Shown here one piece after another: positions 35,441 to 44,185 of a stretch of DNA of 64,000 nucleotides. Source of the DNA: Candidatus Paracaedibacter acanthamoebae (GTDB lineage: Bacteria > Pseudomonadota > Alphaproteobacteria > Paracaedibacterales > Paracaedibacteraceae); NCBI RefSeq assembly GCF_000742835.1, contig NZ_CP008941.1, positions 310,001 to 374,000 of the forward strand, given 5' to 3'. The number at the start of each line of letters is the position of its first letter. Position 1 is the first letter of the stretch. Below the pieces are notes generated by a model. The model saw only the letters and a program-made list of their open reading frames with translations. It did no database searches and had not been told where the DNA came from. A program made the translations under genes and the position numbers.

Positions 35441-36880
35441 TTAAATATCAATGATTAAGGGTAAATGATCACTTAGGTCGTGAATCTCTTTGAAGGCTGT
35501 TTGAAAAGCTGTTAAGGCCGGATCTATTTGGTTGGGACCGTTCTGGGGGTCTATAATACCCCCCATATATCCTGGTGTTGGTAAAGGCAGAAGACTCTGC
35601 TGTTGGCCAGGCGGAATAGCACTAAAAGCAGGATACTGAGGAAAAGCAAGACCTTGGGTAAGATTAACTGGAACATTTGGAGGATTATTAATGCAATTAT
35701 AAGGAGAGCCCACTATAGGATTGATAATTGTCATGTTAGTTGCCGCATTATTCGGAGGCTGAAGATCGGCTGCATATTTAGTCATAATATTATCAATTGC
35801 TCCAGAATCAGATAATCTTTTTTCAGAACCACTTCCCATATAGCCATAACGAGGATAATAGTTTGCTCGAGGAGAGGGGTTTTTTTGTCCAGCAATGTTA
35901 TAAGGCGTAGCACTATCACCATGTAATAAATGCGTCATACAGTAAGGTTTTATAGTTTCCCAATTACTTGCGTCAGTCCCAGGCCATAATTGAACTGTGT
36001 ATTTATTATCTCTAAAGGCTTTATATACTTTTGATTCCAAAACTGATTTTTTGGTTGAAGATTGATCATCAACCGTATCTACATTAAAATCGCCTAGAAT
36101 TATATTGACAGTATTTGTAGGAATTGTTGAGCTGACTCCTCTGGCCCTCAGCATGTTCCACATTGCACCACTGGCTGACGCAGGAGAAGTATGAATAGTG
36201 TATATATTAAGATCCCTGTTACCATTTAGATTATTTATTTCTGTAAAAGTAGTTCGGTAAGGTTTACGATCAGAAAGACCGGGGTAGTCTCCATTAACAC
36301 ATTCAGCTGCCAGCTGATTTTCATTGAAGAATACTGCAGGATTAGAATTAGGAACTGTGATATTACTAACTTTATTAGGTAATCCCCGCAAAGCCCATGC
36401 CACATAAGGTGTCAGTGGATTAGCAGCTGGAGGGGCAGGGAAATTAGCATCATTAATGTATAAGGGTATAGCTTGCTGGTTGACATTCAAACCCCAAGCA
36501 CAAGGCCCTGTAAAGATTAATTTGTTACTATTATAGTATACTGCCGTTGTTTCAGATTTTCCTCCTTTTCCTGAACATAAGGGAGGTACCAAACACCACG
36601 ATTCATTTCTTCTAGTCATCTGAAGAAGAGTTAAGACTGCTGTTAACGCTTCTATTGTATTAGCGTTTCCTAATAATGAACCGTTCACCTTAAACGCCCC
36701 TAGATCTCCTGCTGCTCCTTTACCCTCAACAAAACAAATAATATCGGGAGGAGTATTCCCTAGATTGCCAAAAATATAATTCAGGATAAAATTTAATCTT
36801 TTGCCAAGTTTTGTTGTACTTTCTGCGTTCTTTGCATTACATGAAAAATTTTGGATATTCCAATAGAGGATTCGTGTCAT
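35441..36880 (-). CDS. Endonuclease/exonuclease/phosphatase (EEP) superfamily protein 2
   Basis: 479 aa, paralogous along its length to EEP1. Starts MTRILYWNIQNFSCNAK; catalytic blocks are PDIICFVEGKG (Glu), ETTAVYYNSNKLIFTGP, VNIILGDFNVDTVDDQ (GDFN, about residue 262), GAIDNIMTKY and C-terminal EIHDLSDHLPLIIDI (SDH). Shared idiosyncratic segments with EEP1 include W(Y/C)LVPPL, INPIVGSPYNCI, LTxGLxxP and PRYGYMG. So the pair arose by duplication and now flanks the three middle and two distal genes. No signal peptide. It lies 22 nt after the 62-aa gene and 14 nt before the DUF6603-like gene. Confidence 0.85.
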   Translation of the reverse strand: MTRILYWNIQNFSCNAKNAESTTKLGKRLNFILNYIFGNLGNTPPDIICFVEGKGAAGDLGAFKVNGSLLGNANTIEALTAVLTLLQMTRRNESWCLVPPLCSGKGGKSETTAVYYNSNKLIFTGPCAWGLNVNQQAIPLYINDANFPAPPAANPLTPYVAWALRGLPNKVSNITVPNSNPAVFFNENQLAAECVNGDYPGLSDRKPYRTTFTEINNLNGNRDLNIYTIHTSPASASGAMWNMLRARGVSSTIPTNTVNIILGDFNVDTVDDQSSTKKSVLESKVYKAFRDNKYTVQLWPGTDASNWETIKPYCMTHLLHGDSATPYNIAGQKNPSPRANYYPRYGYMGSGSEKRLSDSGAIDNIMTKYAADLQPPNNAATNMTIINPIVGSPYNCINNPPNVPVNLTQGLAFPQYPAFSAIPPGQQQSLLPLPTPGYMGGIIDPQNGPNQIDPALTAFQTAFKEIHDLSDHLPLIIDI

Positions 36881-36902
36881 TGGTTGTAACCACTTTCCTT
36901 GT

Positions 36903-37091
36903 TTATTTATATTTTCTAGTCTTGGATTGAGGAATATTCAGCCAGCTGTGATAGTAATTTAGCTCTAATTTAAGCCTGCCTTCACAGTAAGTTGCTGTCA
37001 AACTATTAGGACCACATAATGTTCCTAGAGTTACGGGGTAAGTTACCTTCACAGTTGACAAATTGACGCTAGAATTTTGTGTTTTAGACAT
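36903..37091 (-). CDS. Small protein at the head of the operon (62 aa)
   Basis: MSKTQNSSVNLSTVKVTYPV, then TLGTLCGPNSLTATYCEGRL, then KLELNYYHSWLNIPQSKTRK and YK. It is preceded by AGGAGGAG 4 nt before the ATG, an excellent ribosome binding site, which supports a real gene. Two cysteines (LCGPNS, TYCEGR) and short beta strands are visible; no family recognised. As first gene of the operon it could be a structural subunit, a chaperone-like partner or a marker peptide. Unknown. Confidence 0.65.
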   Translation of the reverse strand: MSKTQNSSVNLSTVKVTYPVTLGTLCGPNSLTATYCEGRLKLELNYYHSWLNIPQSKTRKYK

Positions 37092-37430
37092 ACGCTCCTC
37101 CTAATGGTTTCAGTACAAGAAAAAGATAGTCAGAAGAATATTGGATGGGGCGATAAGCAGGATGGAGTGAAAAATAATCGAGCAGAAGAAAAATATCTAG
37201 CAGGAACTAAAGCCACAAATTATACAACCGATTCTTTTAAAAGCCATATAGTAATAATTTGTACCGACCATACCCCAGCAATAATCCTAAGTAAACCCAC
37301 TAAAAATTTAGTTTATTTAACCTTGTATTTTAAAAACTTTATCAGTAATATGCTTTACAATTTTCTGTACCGCTATCGTCATCAACTTATCTATTTAAAA
37401 TCCTGTAAGTTAATACTTATCAAGGTAACT
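37092..37430. other. 339-bp region upstream of the operon
   Basis: Must contain the promoter for the minus-strand operon unless transcription enters from the IS. I see no confident -35/-10 pair and no gene; an open frame reading rightward (37077-37466) runs into the IS and has no ribosome binding site or family resemblance. Confidence 0.5.
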
Positions 37431-38262
37431 GGCTCCGTCAAGTTGTTGAGATTAATACTCGCCTAGTTTAAAATCCTTTTGAAAAAAGGAGGGTCGAACC
37501 ATGAGTGAGCGGTATAAAGGCTATCGGATACCTAAAAGCATTATTGGTTATGCTGTGAGACGATATTACCGTTTTAAGCTGAGCTTAAGAGATGTTAGTG
37601 AAATGCTTTTAGAACGCGGTGTCGAAGTTACTTATGAAACAATTCGTAATTGGTGTCGTACCTGGGGCCCAGTGTTTGCCAAAACAATACGTCGCAAGAG
37701 AGGCTCTTCTTTCAAAGACAAATGGCACATTGATGAAATGAGAATAAAGATCAAGGGAGAAATCTTTTGGCTCTGGCGCTTGATCGATAGTGACGGTGAG
37801 GAAATAGAGATTCTTCTCCAAAAAAGACGCAATGCCAAAGCCGCTATACGATTTTTGAAATTTGGCCCTTAAAAGAGTTAGAGTTTCTCCAAGGGTTATG
37901 ATCACGGATAAACTGAGAAGTTACAGAAAAGCCCACCGTGTCTTATTTAAATCTGTTGAACATCGTTCTCACAAGCGCCTTAATAATCGAATAGAAAACA
38001 GCCACCAGCCAACCCGGGAAAAGGAAAGGCAAATGCGAGGTTTTAAAAGTCCTGGTGGTGCGCAAAGATTTCTCAGTAGCATGGGTGTTTTTCTGAATCT
38101 TTTAAAAGTTGGTCGATATAAATATTCTGCCCCAGACTATAGACAGAAACTTAAAATAGCTTTTGTGACATTTGATGATATTGTTTCTTCAAGCCAGAAT
38201 TATGCCTAAAAATAGAAGAAAGGCGCTTCTCTAACTTCTTATCCAAACAACTTGACGGAGCC
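37431..38262 (+). mobile_element. IS6-family insertion sequence, copy D (832 bp)
   Basis: Same terminal repeats as copy C (GGCTCCGTCAAGTTG at 37431, complement ending 38262), opposite orientation, one base longer because of an insertion in the transposase gene. It cuts an ISL3-type transposase gene at its right end and abuts the operon's upstream region at its left. No flanking direct repeat. Confidence 0.92.
37501..38209 (+). pseudogene. IS6-family transposase (copy D), one-base frameshift
   Basis: Identical to the copy C transposase up to IRFLK, where TTGAAGTTGGCCC has become TTGAAATTTGGCCC; the extra base moves the frame to a stop at 37872. The rest continues in another frame from 37862 with the second Asp (VMITDKLRSY) and Glu (NRIENSHQ). 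Since the sister copy C is intact in one frame, this is a mutation rather than a programmed frameshift. Confidence 0.88.
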
Positions 38263-38645
38263 CCCACACCTTCTTTACGAGAAACATCTTGAACGGTGCT
38301 ATGAATCAAACTGCGCATAAGATATTTCTCAAGCCCCTTAGTGATTGTTGAGCGCCTATCACACCAATCATACTGCTCTGTGGTTGTTGGATGATCATCA
38401 CAATGCTCACACTGATAACGTATGGGCTCAATAACCAAATAGACAGGCGTGTCTAAAATTGGTAAATGCCTGATCTTCACTTTGGGGGCCGTTCCATGGC
38501 GTTTTGTCGCGGGTTTTCCACACTTATGACACGTGCTATGGCTCTTCTTGCTTCTCACCTCAAGGATAATATTGCCTTGGTTATCAATGCCTTGCGAGAT
38601 TATTTCAAGGGATTCGATGTCGAGGGAAAGCATAATTTGTGTCAT
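38263..38645 (-). pseudogene. ISL3-family transposase, N-terminal remnant
   Basis: Frame starting MTQIMLSLDIESLEIISQGI with a zinc-finger (TCHKCGKPATKRHGT then RYQCEHCDDHPTTTEQ) and VKIRHLPILDTPVYLVIEPI between the cysteine pairs, the signature N-terminus of ISL3 transposases. It is cut after DVSRKEGVG by IS copy D at 38262. The DDE catalytic part is missing, so it is non-functional. Confidence 0.82.
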
Positions 38646-38915
38646 TTTTTCCGGGACCTTCTGGTTTTTGCTCCTACCTTAAATCATTACTGTCCCTCAT
38701 TGCAATTTCACTATAAACGGAAAAGAGCCATATAATCTTGAGTTTTTAATTATATACTTTTAGCATAATTATACTCCATGAAAATTACTTATTATATCAT
38801 TTAGAATTTTGCGACAGAATCATTATCTTTTTATTAAAACCATTACCCTGATTCTTAAATTTTTATTTTATTTGCACCATCTAGATCCATTACATAGAAA
38901 AAGGAGCTTCAGGAC

Positions 38916-41735
38916 ATGTCAGCTGGTATTTGTGATGTATGCAGTGCCCGTGCTACCGTGCACACACAAGTGGTTATGAATGGTCGTCGGCGGCAGATGG
39001 ACTTGTGCGATGCGCATTATCTGCAACTGGTGCGCCAACATAGACAATCGAGTTCACCACTTGGTTCTCTCTTTGGTAGAGACCTCAGCCTTTTCGAAGA
39101 GTTCTTTGGTGAAGGTTTCTTTCCTTCTCCTCTTAAAGGAAGCCAATCAATGTGGGAAGATGAAGGAGAGGCAGTAACTTTGTCTGCTGGCAAAGCAGCG
39201 ACCCAGGCAAGGCGTTCGGGGTATAACTTGTTGGAACGGTTGAGCAAGCATGCTGAAGAATTATTACAAGCGGCCGCTCATAAAGCTGTGGAGCTAGGAC
39301 GGCGAGAGGTTGATACTGAACATCTCCTTTACGCACTTACGGACAGTGGTGTCGTACGTACTATCCTCGAGCAGTTCAAGATCTCGGTTGATGAGTTGAA
39401 ACGCCAGATTGATGAACAAGCACGTCGTGAAACTGCATCAAAAGAAACTGAGCCCCTGGAAATGGGAATATCCCCACGCATCAAGGACACATTATCTCGC
39501 GCCTTTTTGGTCTCGCAAGAAATGGGGCATAGCTATATTGGGCCAGAGCATCTGCTTATTGGTCTTGCCGAAGAAGGCGAAGGAATCGCGGCAGACCTGC
39601 TGCGGCGCTATGGACTTACGCCGCAGTCAATACGCCAGCAAGTGACCAGGATTGTGGGTCGGGGGGCCGAGGAAGGTCGGATTGAGACACCAAGCGGTAC
39701 ACCCAATCTTGATAAGTACTCGCGTGATCTAACAAAGCTCGCGCGGGAAGGCAAGTTGGATCCAGTCATCGGTCGCGCCAAAGAGATTGAGACGACCATC
39801 GAGGTTCTTGCACGACGCAAGAAGAACAACCCCATTCTCATCGGTGAGCCCGGCGTAGGCAAGACAGCAATTGTTGAAGGCCTGGCACAACGGATCATCG
39901 CGGGCGAAGTACCAGAGGGGCTTCGCAATAATCGGCTCGTCGAACTGAGTATTAATTCGCTAGTAGCGGGCTCGAAGTATCGGGGTGAATTTGAAGAGCG
40001 TGTCCAGCAGATCCTCAAGGAAGTGACGGAGCGTCATAATGAATTAATCCTTTTCATCGACGAGATCCATACCATTGTTGGAGCGGGGCAAGGTGGAAGC
40101 GAGGGTGGCCTTGACATTGCTAATGTCTTCAAACCAGCGCTTGCACATGGGGAATTGAATCTCATCGGCGCCACGACCCTGAACGAGTATCAAAAACACA
40201 TCGAGAAGGACGCGGCACTGGAACGGCGTTTCCAGCCAGTGCTCGTACCGGAACCGACAGTCGCACAAACTATCATGATCTTGCGTGGGTTACGTGATCG
40301 ATTCGAAGCCCATCACAAAGTTACGATCACGGATGAAGCTATCATTGGGGCGGTAGAACTCGCGGACCGATATATTAGCAATCGCTTTTTACCGGACAAA
40401 GCGATTGATCTTATCGACCAAGCGGCAGCGCGTGTAAAAATCGCTACTACGGTACGACCAGTTGATGTCCAGGAACTTGAGGTAGAGGTACAGCAGATTA
40501 AACGGGAACAGGACTACGCCGCATCCCGAAAACAATTTGACCGGGCTGCGGAGTTTAAGACACAAGTTGAGGACAAGGAAGCCGCACTTGACGAAGCAAA
40601 GGAGCAATGGCGCCGAGATCGGGCTTCAGCGACGACAGAAGTCCGTTTCGAACATGTTGCTGAAGTCATATCCAAATTGACCGGCATTCCTGTAACTGAA
40701 ATTACAGCAGAGGAGCGCAATCGTCTTATCAAGATGGAAGAGCGTCTTCATCAGCGCATTGTTGGCCAGAACGAAGCTGTGGAAGCTGTCAGCGATGCTG
40801 TGCGATTGGCGCGTGCTGGTTTGTCAGAAGGCCGTCGGCCTGTTGCGACTTTCCTCTTCCTCGGGCCAACTGGCGTGGGTAAGACCGAGCTTGCCAAGGC
40901 GTTGGCAGAAATTGTCTATGGCGATGAGGATGCTATGATCCGCCTTGATATGTCAGAGTACATGGAGCGCCACAGCGTCGCTCGTCTGATCGGTGCACCG
41001 CCTGGCTATGTTGGATATGAGGAAGGCGGGCAACTGACAGAACGGGTTCGTCGCCGGCCCTACTGCGTTATTCTCCTCGATGAGATTGAGAAGGCGCATC
41101 CGGACGTGCACAACTTGTTGCTGCAAGTGTTCGATGATGGGCGGCTGACTGATGGCAAGGGCCGCGTGGTAGATTTCACTAATACGATTTTGATCTCTAC
41201 AAGTAATCTTGGTGCCGACATAATTCAGCGCCATTTGCGAGCCCTTGACGCTGACCACGAGGACCAAGCAAAGTTGAAACACGAGCTGATGGAGGTTCTG
41301 CGTGGCTACTTCCGCCCAGAGTTCATCAACCGCATCGACGAGGTCATAGTTTTTCATGCTCTCAATCGTGAGGAAATTCACGCTATTGTCGAGCTGCAAC
41401 TTGAGCGGGTGAAGCGCTCGGCACATGGTCAAGGCATCAATCTCTCCGTCGATCTCTCACTTGTCAGCTACTTTGCTTCCGCGGGCTATAAACCCGAATT
41501 CGGTGCGCGCGAGTTGCGACGTTTGATCCGTTCAAAACTCGAAACTGCGTTAGCCCACGCGATGCTCGCAAGCGAGATTAAGGAAGGTGATACCGTCGTT
41601 GCAGCCTGGGACCCGGTTGAACAAAAAGTGACATTCAGCAAGTTACCAAATGAAAGCAACACAGAGGAGCCTACTGTAGAAGCTAAAGTCGAGCCGACGG
41701 ATTCTGAATCCCCGCCTGAGGCACCGAAACCCTAA
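38916..41735 (+). CDS. clpK: ClpK (ClpG)-type disaggregase, Hsp100 AAA+ ATPase
   Basis: 939 aa. Order of domains: an N-terminal C4 zinc-finger-like extension (CDVCSARATVHTQVVMNGRR, then MDLCDAH; residues 6-38) that distinguishes ClpK/ClpG from ClpB; a Clp_N repeat domain (about 105-245); AAA-1 with Walker A GEPGVGKTA and Walker B LILFIDE; a shortened coiled-coil middle domain; AAA-2 with GPTGVGKTE, LLDEIEKAHPDVHNLLLQ; a C-terminal D2-small domain and an acidic, proline-rich tail. ClpK is a stand-alone disaggregase of the transmissible heat-resistance locus and confers thermotolerance. AAAAAGGAG precedes the ATG. Its codons are visibly more G+C-rich than neighbours, indicating lateral transfer. 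It is followed by hdeD and yfdX. Confidence 0.92.
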   Translation: MSAGICDVCSARATVHTQVVMNGRRRQMDLCDAHYLQLVRQHRQSSSPLGSLFGRDLSLFEEFFGEGFFPSPLKGSQSMWEDEGEAVTLSAGKAATQARRSGYNLLERLSKHAEELLQAAAHKAVELGRREVDTEHLLYALTDSGVVRTILEQFKISVDELKRQIDEQARRETASKETEPLEMGISPRIKDTLSRAFLVSQEMGHSYIGPEHLLIGLAEEGEGIAADLLRRYGLTPQSIRQQVTRIVGRGAEEGRIETPSGTPNLDKYSRDLTKLAREGKLDPVIGRAKEIETTIEVLARRKKNNPILIGEPGVGKTAIVEGLAQRIIAGEVPEGLRNNRLVELSINSLVAGSKYRGEFEERVQQILKEVTERHNELILFIDEIHTIVGAGQGGSEGGLDIANVFKPALAHGELNLIGATTLNEYQKHIEKDAALERRFQPVLVPEPTVAQTIMILRGLRDRFEAHHKVTITDEAIIGAVELADRYISNRFLPDKAIDLIDQAAARVKIATTVRPVDVQELEVEVQQIKREQDYAASRKQFDRAAEFKTQVEDKEAALDEAKEQWRRDRASATTEVRFEHVAEVISKLTGIPVTEITAEERNRLIKMEERLHQRIVGQNEAVEAVSDAVRLARAGLSEGRRPVATFLFLGPTGVGKTELAKALAEIVYGDEDAMIRLDMSEYMERHSVARLIGAPPGYVGYEEGGQLTERVRRRPYCVILLDEIEKAHPDVHNLLLQVFDDGRLTDGKGRVVDFTNTILISTSNLGADIIQRHLRALDADHEDQAKLKHELMEVLRGYFRPEFINRIDEVIVFHALNREEIHAIVELQLERVKRSAHGQGINLSVDLSLVSYFASAGYKPEFGARELRRLIRSKLETALAHAMLASEIKEGDTVVAAWDPVEQKVTFSKLPNESNTEEPTVEAKVEPTDSESPPEAPKP

Positions 41736-42308
41736 AGCAGCAGCAATGAGATCGTTGCATAATGAGAAATTTTGAGATGCTGGGAGGTAAAAGAGGACCG
41801 GAAAACCGGAGCGTATATACAGTTTATGAGGATTTGAGGACCGCACTTTGTCTTCTAGTACTCAAAAGTACCATTTATAGACACCAGTATTAATGCCAAT
41901 TTTTATCATTTTTTTCCGGGTCTGTAATACTGGAAAGCGGTAAAAGGACACGAAGTTTTACTTAGAGAAGCTCTATTTGGGAATGGTAATATAAAATTGT
42001 AAATTATATTTATACATTTTTAGGTTTCAGGAGGAAGTTCATTCAAAAAGAGACAGAGAATACATGAGATTTTATCATAGTCTCTAAATGGAGAACATGT
42101 ACCAAACCTATCGTAAGATAAAATTTGAATCTAGTCTCCTAGTCTTGATGAATCAAGCATAGCTATTTTTGAAGAGGAAGGAGTGATCGTCTTTAGGAAG
42201 AAAAGTAAAAAGCTTTGATAAAAAAGAAGAAGAAAATAGGCAGCTTGCTCCACACCGGAGATTACAAAGGTAAATAACGTCGTTAACAATTGGAGGAGAA
42301 AGTGTAAC
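41736..42308. other. 573-bp spacer between clpK and hdeD
   Basis: No gene recognised. Locus members usually between clpK and yfdX/hdeD (for example ftsH or small heat-shock genes) are absent, so this AT-rich stretch may mark a deletion. GGAGGAGAAAG at 42292-42302 is the hdeD ribosome binding site. I found no clear sigma-32-type promoter. Confidence 0.5.
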
Positions 42309-42938
42309 ATGGAAAAAAATTTAAACAATGTTTCTGATTCAGCTGATCTTTCTTCACTTCAATCTAACTGGTGGGCATTCGCCTTGCGCGGTATCCTTTC
42401 CCTCCTTTTTGGTGGGATGGCGATTTATATGCCTCTGACGACTATGGTCACGATGACGATTATCTTCGGGGCTTATTCAATAGTTGATGGCATATTTTCT
42501 CTTGTTTCCGGCATCAACCGCCTGTCCAAAAAACAGAGATGGGGAACATTAGTCTTGAATGGATTGATCGGCGTTGTCTCTGGTTTGGTAGCCCTAATTA
42601 TGCCCCAGATTACCTCTATCGGGATTACTATTTTTTTGTGGACAATGATTTCAATTTGGTCCATCACAACAGGCCTTGTTGAAATTAGAGCGGCTGTACG
42701 GTTACGGCAAGAAATCCAGAATGAGTGGTTACTCGGTTTAAATGGCGTTCTTTCCGTCGTTTTAGGTATCATAATTCTGGTGCTGCTTTGGGTTAATCCT
42801 TTAATTAGTGTGCTAACGCTGGGCCTGCTTATCGGTTCTAATTTTGTCGCATCAGGTATTGTGTTATTGCTTTTAGCTTTTAAATTACGCAATCGAAAAA
42901 AGGACTTATCTATCACTCGGAGAATTGAACAGTTTTAG
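42309..42938 (+). CDS. hdeD: HdeD-family membrane protein
   Basis: 209 aa with six predicted membrane helices (for example WAFALRGILSLLFGGMAIYM, TMVTMTIIFGAYSIVDGIFSLV, LIGVVSGLVALIMP, ITIFLWTMISIWSITTGLVEI, LLGLNGVLSVVLGIIILVLLW, LTLGLLIGSNFVASGIVLLLL). The WWAFALRGxLSLxFG start and GAYSIVDGIF block are HdeD signatures. HdeD homologues are linked to acid and heat stress and occur in transmissible heat-resistance loci next to clpK and yfdX, as here. Intact, with a strong ribosome binding site; yfdX follows 37 nt later. Confidence 0.9.
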   Translation: MEKNLNNVSDSADLSSLQSNWWAFALRGILSLLFGGMAIYMPLTTMVTMTIIFGAYSIVDGIFSLVSGINRLSKKQRWGTLVLNGLIGVVSGLVALIMPQITSIGITIFLWTMISIWSITTGLVEIRAAVRLRQEIQNEWLLGLNGVLSVVLGIIILVLLWVNPLISVLTLGLLIGSNFVASGIVLLLLAFKLRNRKKDLSITRRIEQF

Positions 42939-42975
42939 GTAAATGAAGCCAAATCTACAATAAAGGAGTTCCCCC

Positions 42976-43938
42976 ATGATCTATAATAAATCCCTCTTTA
43001 AACTCACGACCACCGGCCTACAGGTAATGGGAGTAAGTTTAGTTTTATGCGCAACACCAACTTATGCTAAACAAACACACTCTGCCTCCGGTAGCCCCCA
43101 GGTCTCAATTTCGCAAAGCACAGCTCAGGCACAGGAGCAGCAACGCAAACACGCTGAGGAAAAAACTCATCAAACGCTCGTTCCTGATGCTGCCACTGCC
43201 ATCAAAGAAACAAGAAACGCTGTCGAAGCGCTGCACAAAGAACATCATCAGGAAGCCTTAGATGCTATTGAACGTGCTATTGGCACACTTGATATTTTAT
43301 TAACTAATCATCCCGAAGAAGCTCTACTTCCCGCAGATTTCAGCGTGGAATTGATTGATCTAGCTCCCCTAGAAATAAAAGCTATTAAGGAGATTAGTAA
43401 GGCTGTAGAGCGATCTATAAAAAACAAAGATTATCCAGATAGCCGCTTGTTACTTGATATTTTACGAAGTGAAATCCATATCCGTACCTATTCTTTAGCT
43501 TTAGCAATATATTCTGCTGCACTCAAGAAAGCAGCAGCTCTATTAGAGGACAAAAAAGCTGATGAGTCGAGTGCGGTACTCATACGGGCTCTTAATACAT
43601 TAGTCATCATTGACCAAATCTTACCAATTCCCATTATCAACGCCGAAGTTATGCTTAAAGCTGCAGAAAAAGAACATGAAAAAGATAAAGATATTGCTTT
43701 AAAACTTATAGCTAATGCCCGGCATGAAATTGAAAGAGCGAAAGAACTTGGCTATATCCTTAAAAGTAAAGATGCAGAATATGACTCTTTAGAAAAGGCT
43801 ATCCACGATGTGGAGAAACAGCTTAAGGCCAATAAAAGTATTAGTGCGGCGGTTGGGGTTTTACTAGATAAGATCAAAGCCTTTCTAAAAGGCCACTTGG
43901 AAGAAAAAAAACAATTTTCCCAAAAGCATGATCACTAA
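42976..43938 (+). CDS. yfdX: YfdX-family periplasmic protein
   Basis: 320 aa. Signal peptide (TTGLQVMGVSLVLCATPTYA), a Gln/Ala/His-rich linker, then a helical YfdX domain: AATAIKETRNAVEALHKEHHQEALDAIERAIGTLDILL, then DYPDSRLLLDILRSEIHIRTYSLALAIYSAALKKAAALLEDKKADE and IPIPIINAEVMLKAAE. YfdX proteins are periplasmic, chaperone-like and belong to the heat-resistance/quality-control locus together with clpK and hdeD. AAAGGAG precedes the ATG. Base composition is nearer the local background than that of clpK. Confidence 0.9.
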   Translation: MIYNKSLFKLTTTGLQVMGVSLVLCATPTYAKQTHSASGSPQVSISQSTAQAQEQQRKHAEEKTHQTLVPDAATAIKETRNAVEALHKEHHQEALDAIERAIGTLDILLTNHPEEALLPADFSVELIDLAPLEIKAIKEISKAVERSIKNKDYPDSRLLLDILRSEIHIRTYSLALAIYSAALKKAAALLEDKKADESSAVLIRALNTLVIIDQILPIPIINAEVMLKAAEKEHEKDKDIALKLIANARHEIERAKELGYILKSKDAEYDSLEKAIHDVEKQLKANKSISAAVGVLLDKIKAFLKGHLEEKKQFSQKHDH

Positions 43939-44185
43939 GACAGATCTTAAGAAGAATAGGGGGTATTGGTATTCCTAAAGCAGTAAAAGAGGATGCCATT
44001 TCCCCACCTTAACCACCTCTTTGTTTTGTTGTTTTCGGCCTTGTTTGTCCTAGGAACAACAGTTGGAAACATGGGGGGAGCTAATATAAAAAATATTTAA
44101 GAATTTATCGGGGATTGTAAATGATCACTTTATGGACTGGTGGCTTTCTTTAAAAATCTTTGCCACTAAATAAAGGAGAAATGAA

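Noticed and set aside
37077-37466. Rightward ORF of 129 aa upstream of the operon
   Set aside because: It overlaps the operon's first ribosome binding site, runs into the IS end, and has no recognisable family or RBS.
37501-38209. Programmed frameshift in the copy D transposase
   Set aside because: Copy C is the same gene in a single frame, and the extra base at the junction is not arranged as a canonical slippery heptamer in the zero frame.
38646-38915. Sigma-32 promoter for clpK
   Set aside because: I could not find a convincing CTTGAA and CCCCAT pair at the proper spacing.
39017-41432. Antisense and alternate-frame ORFs across clpK
   Set aside because: They result from the higher G+C content of clpK and lack start signals or family similarity.
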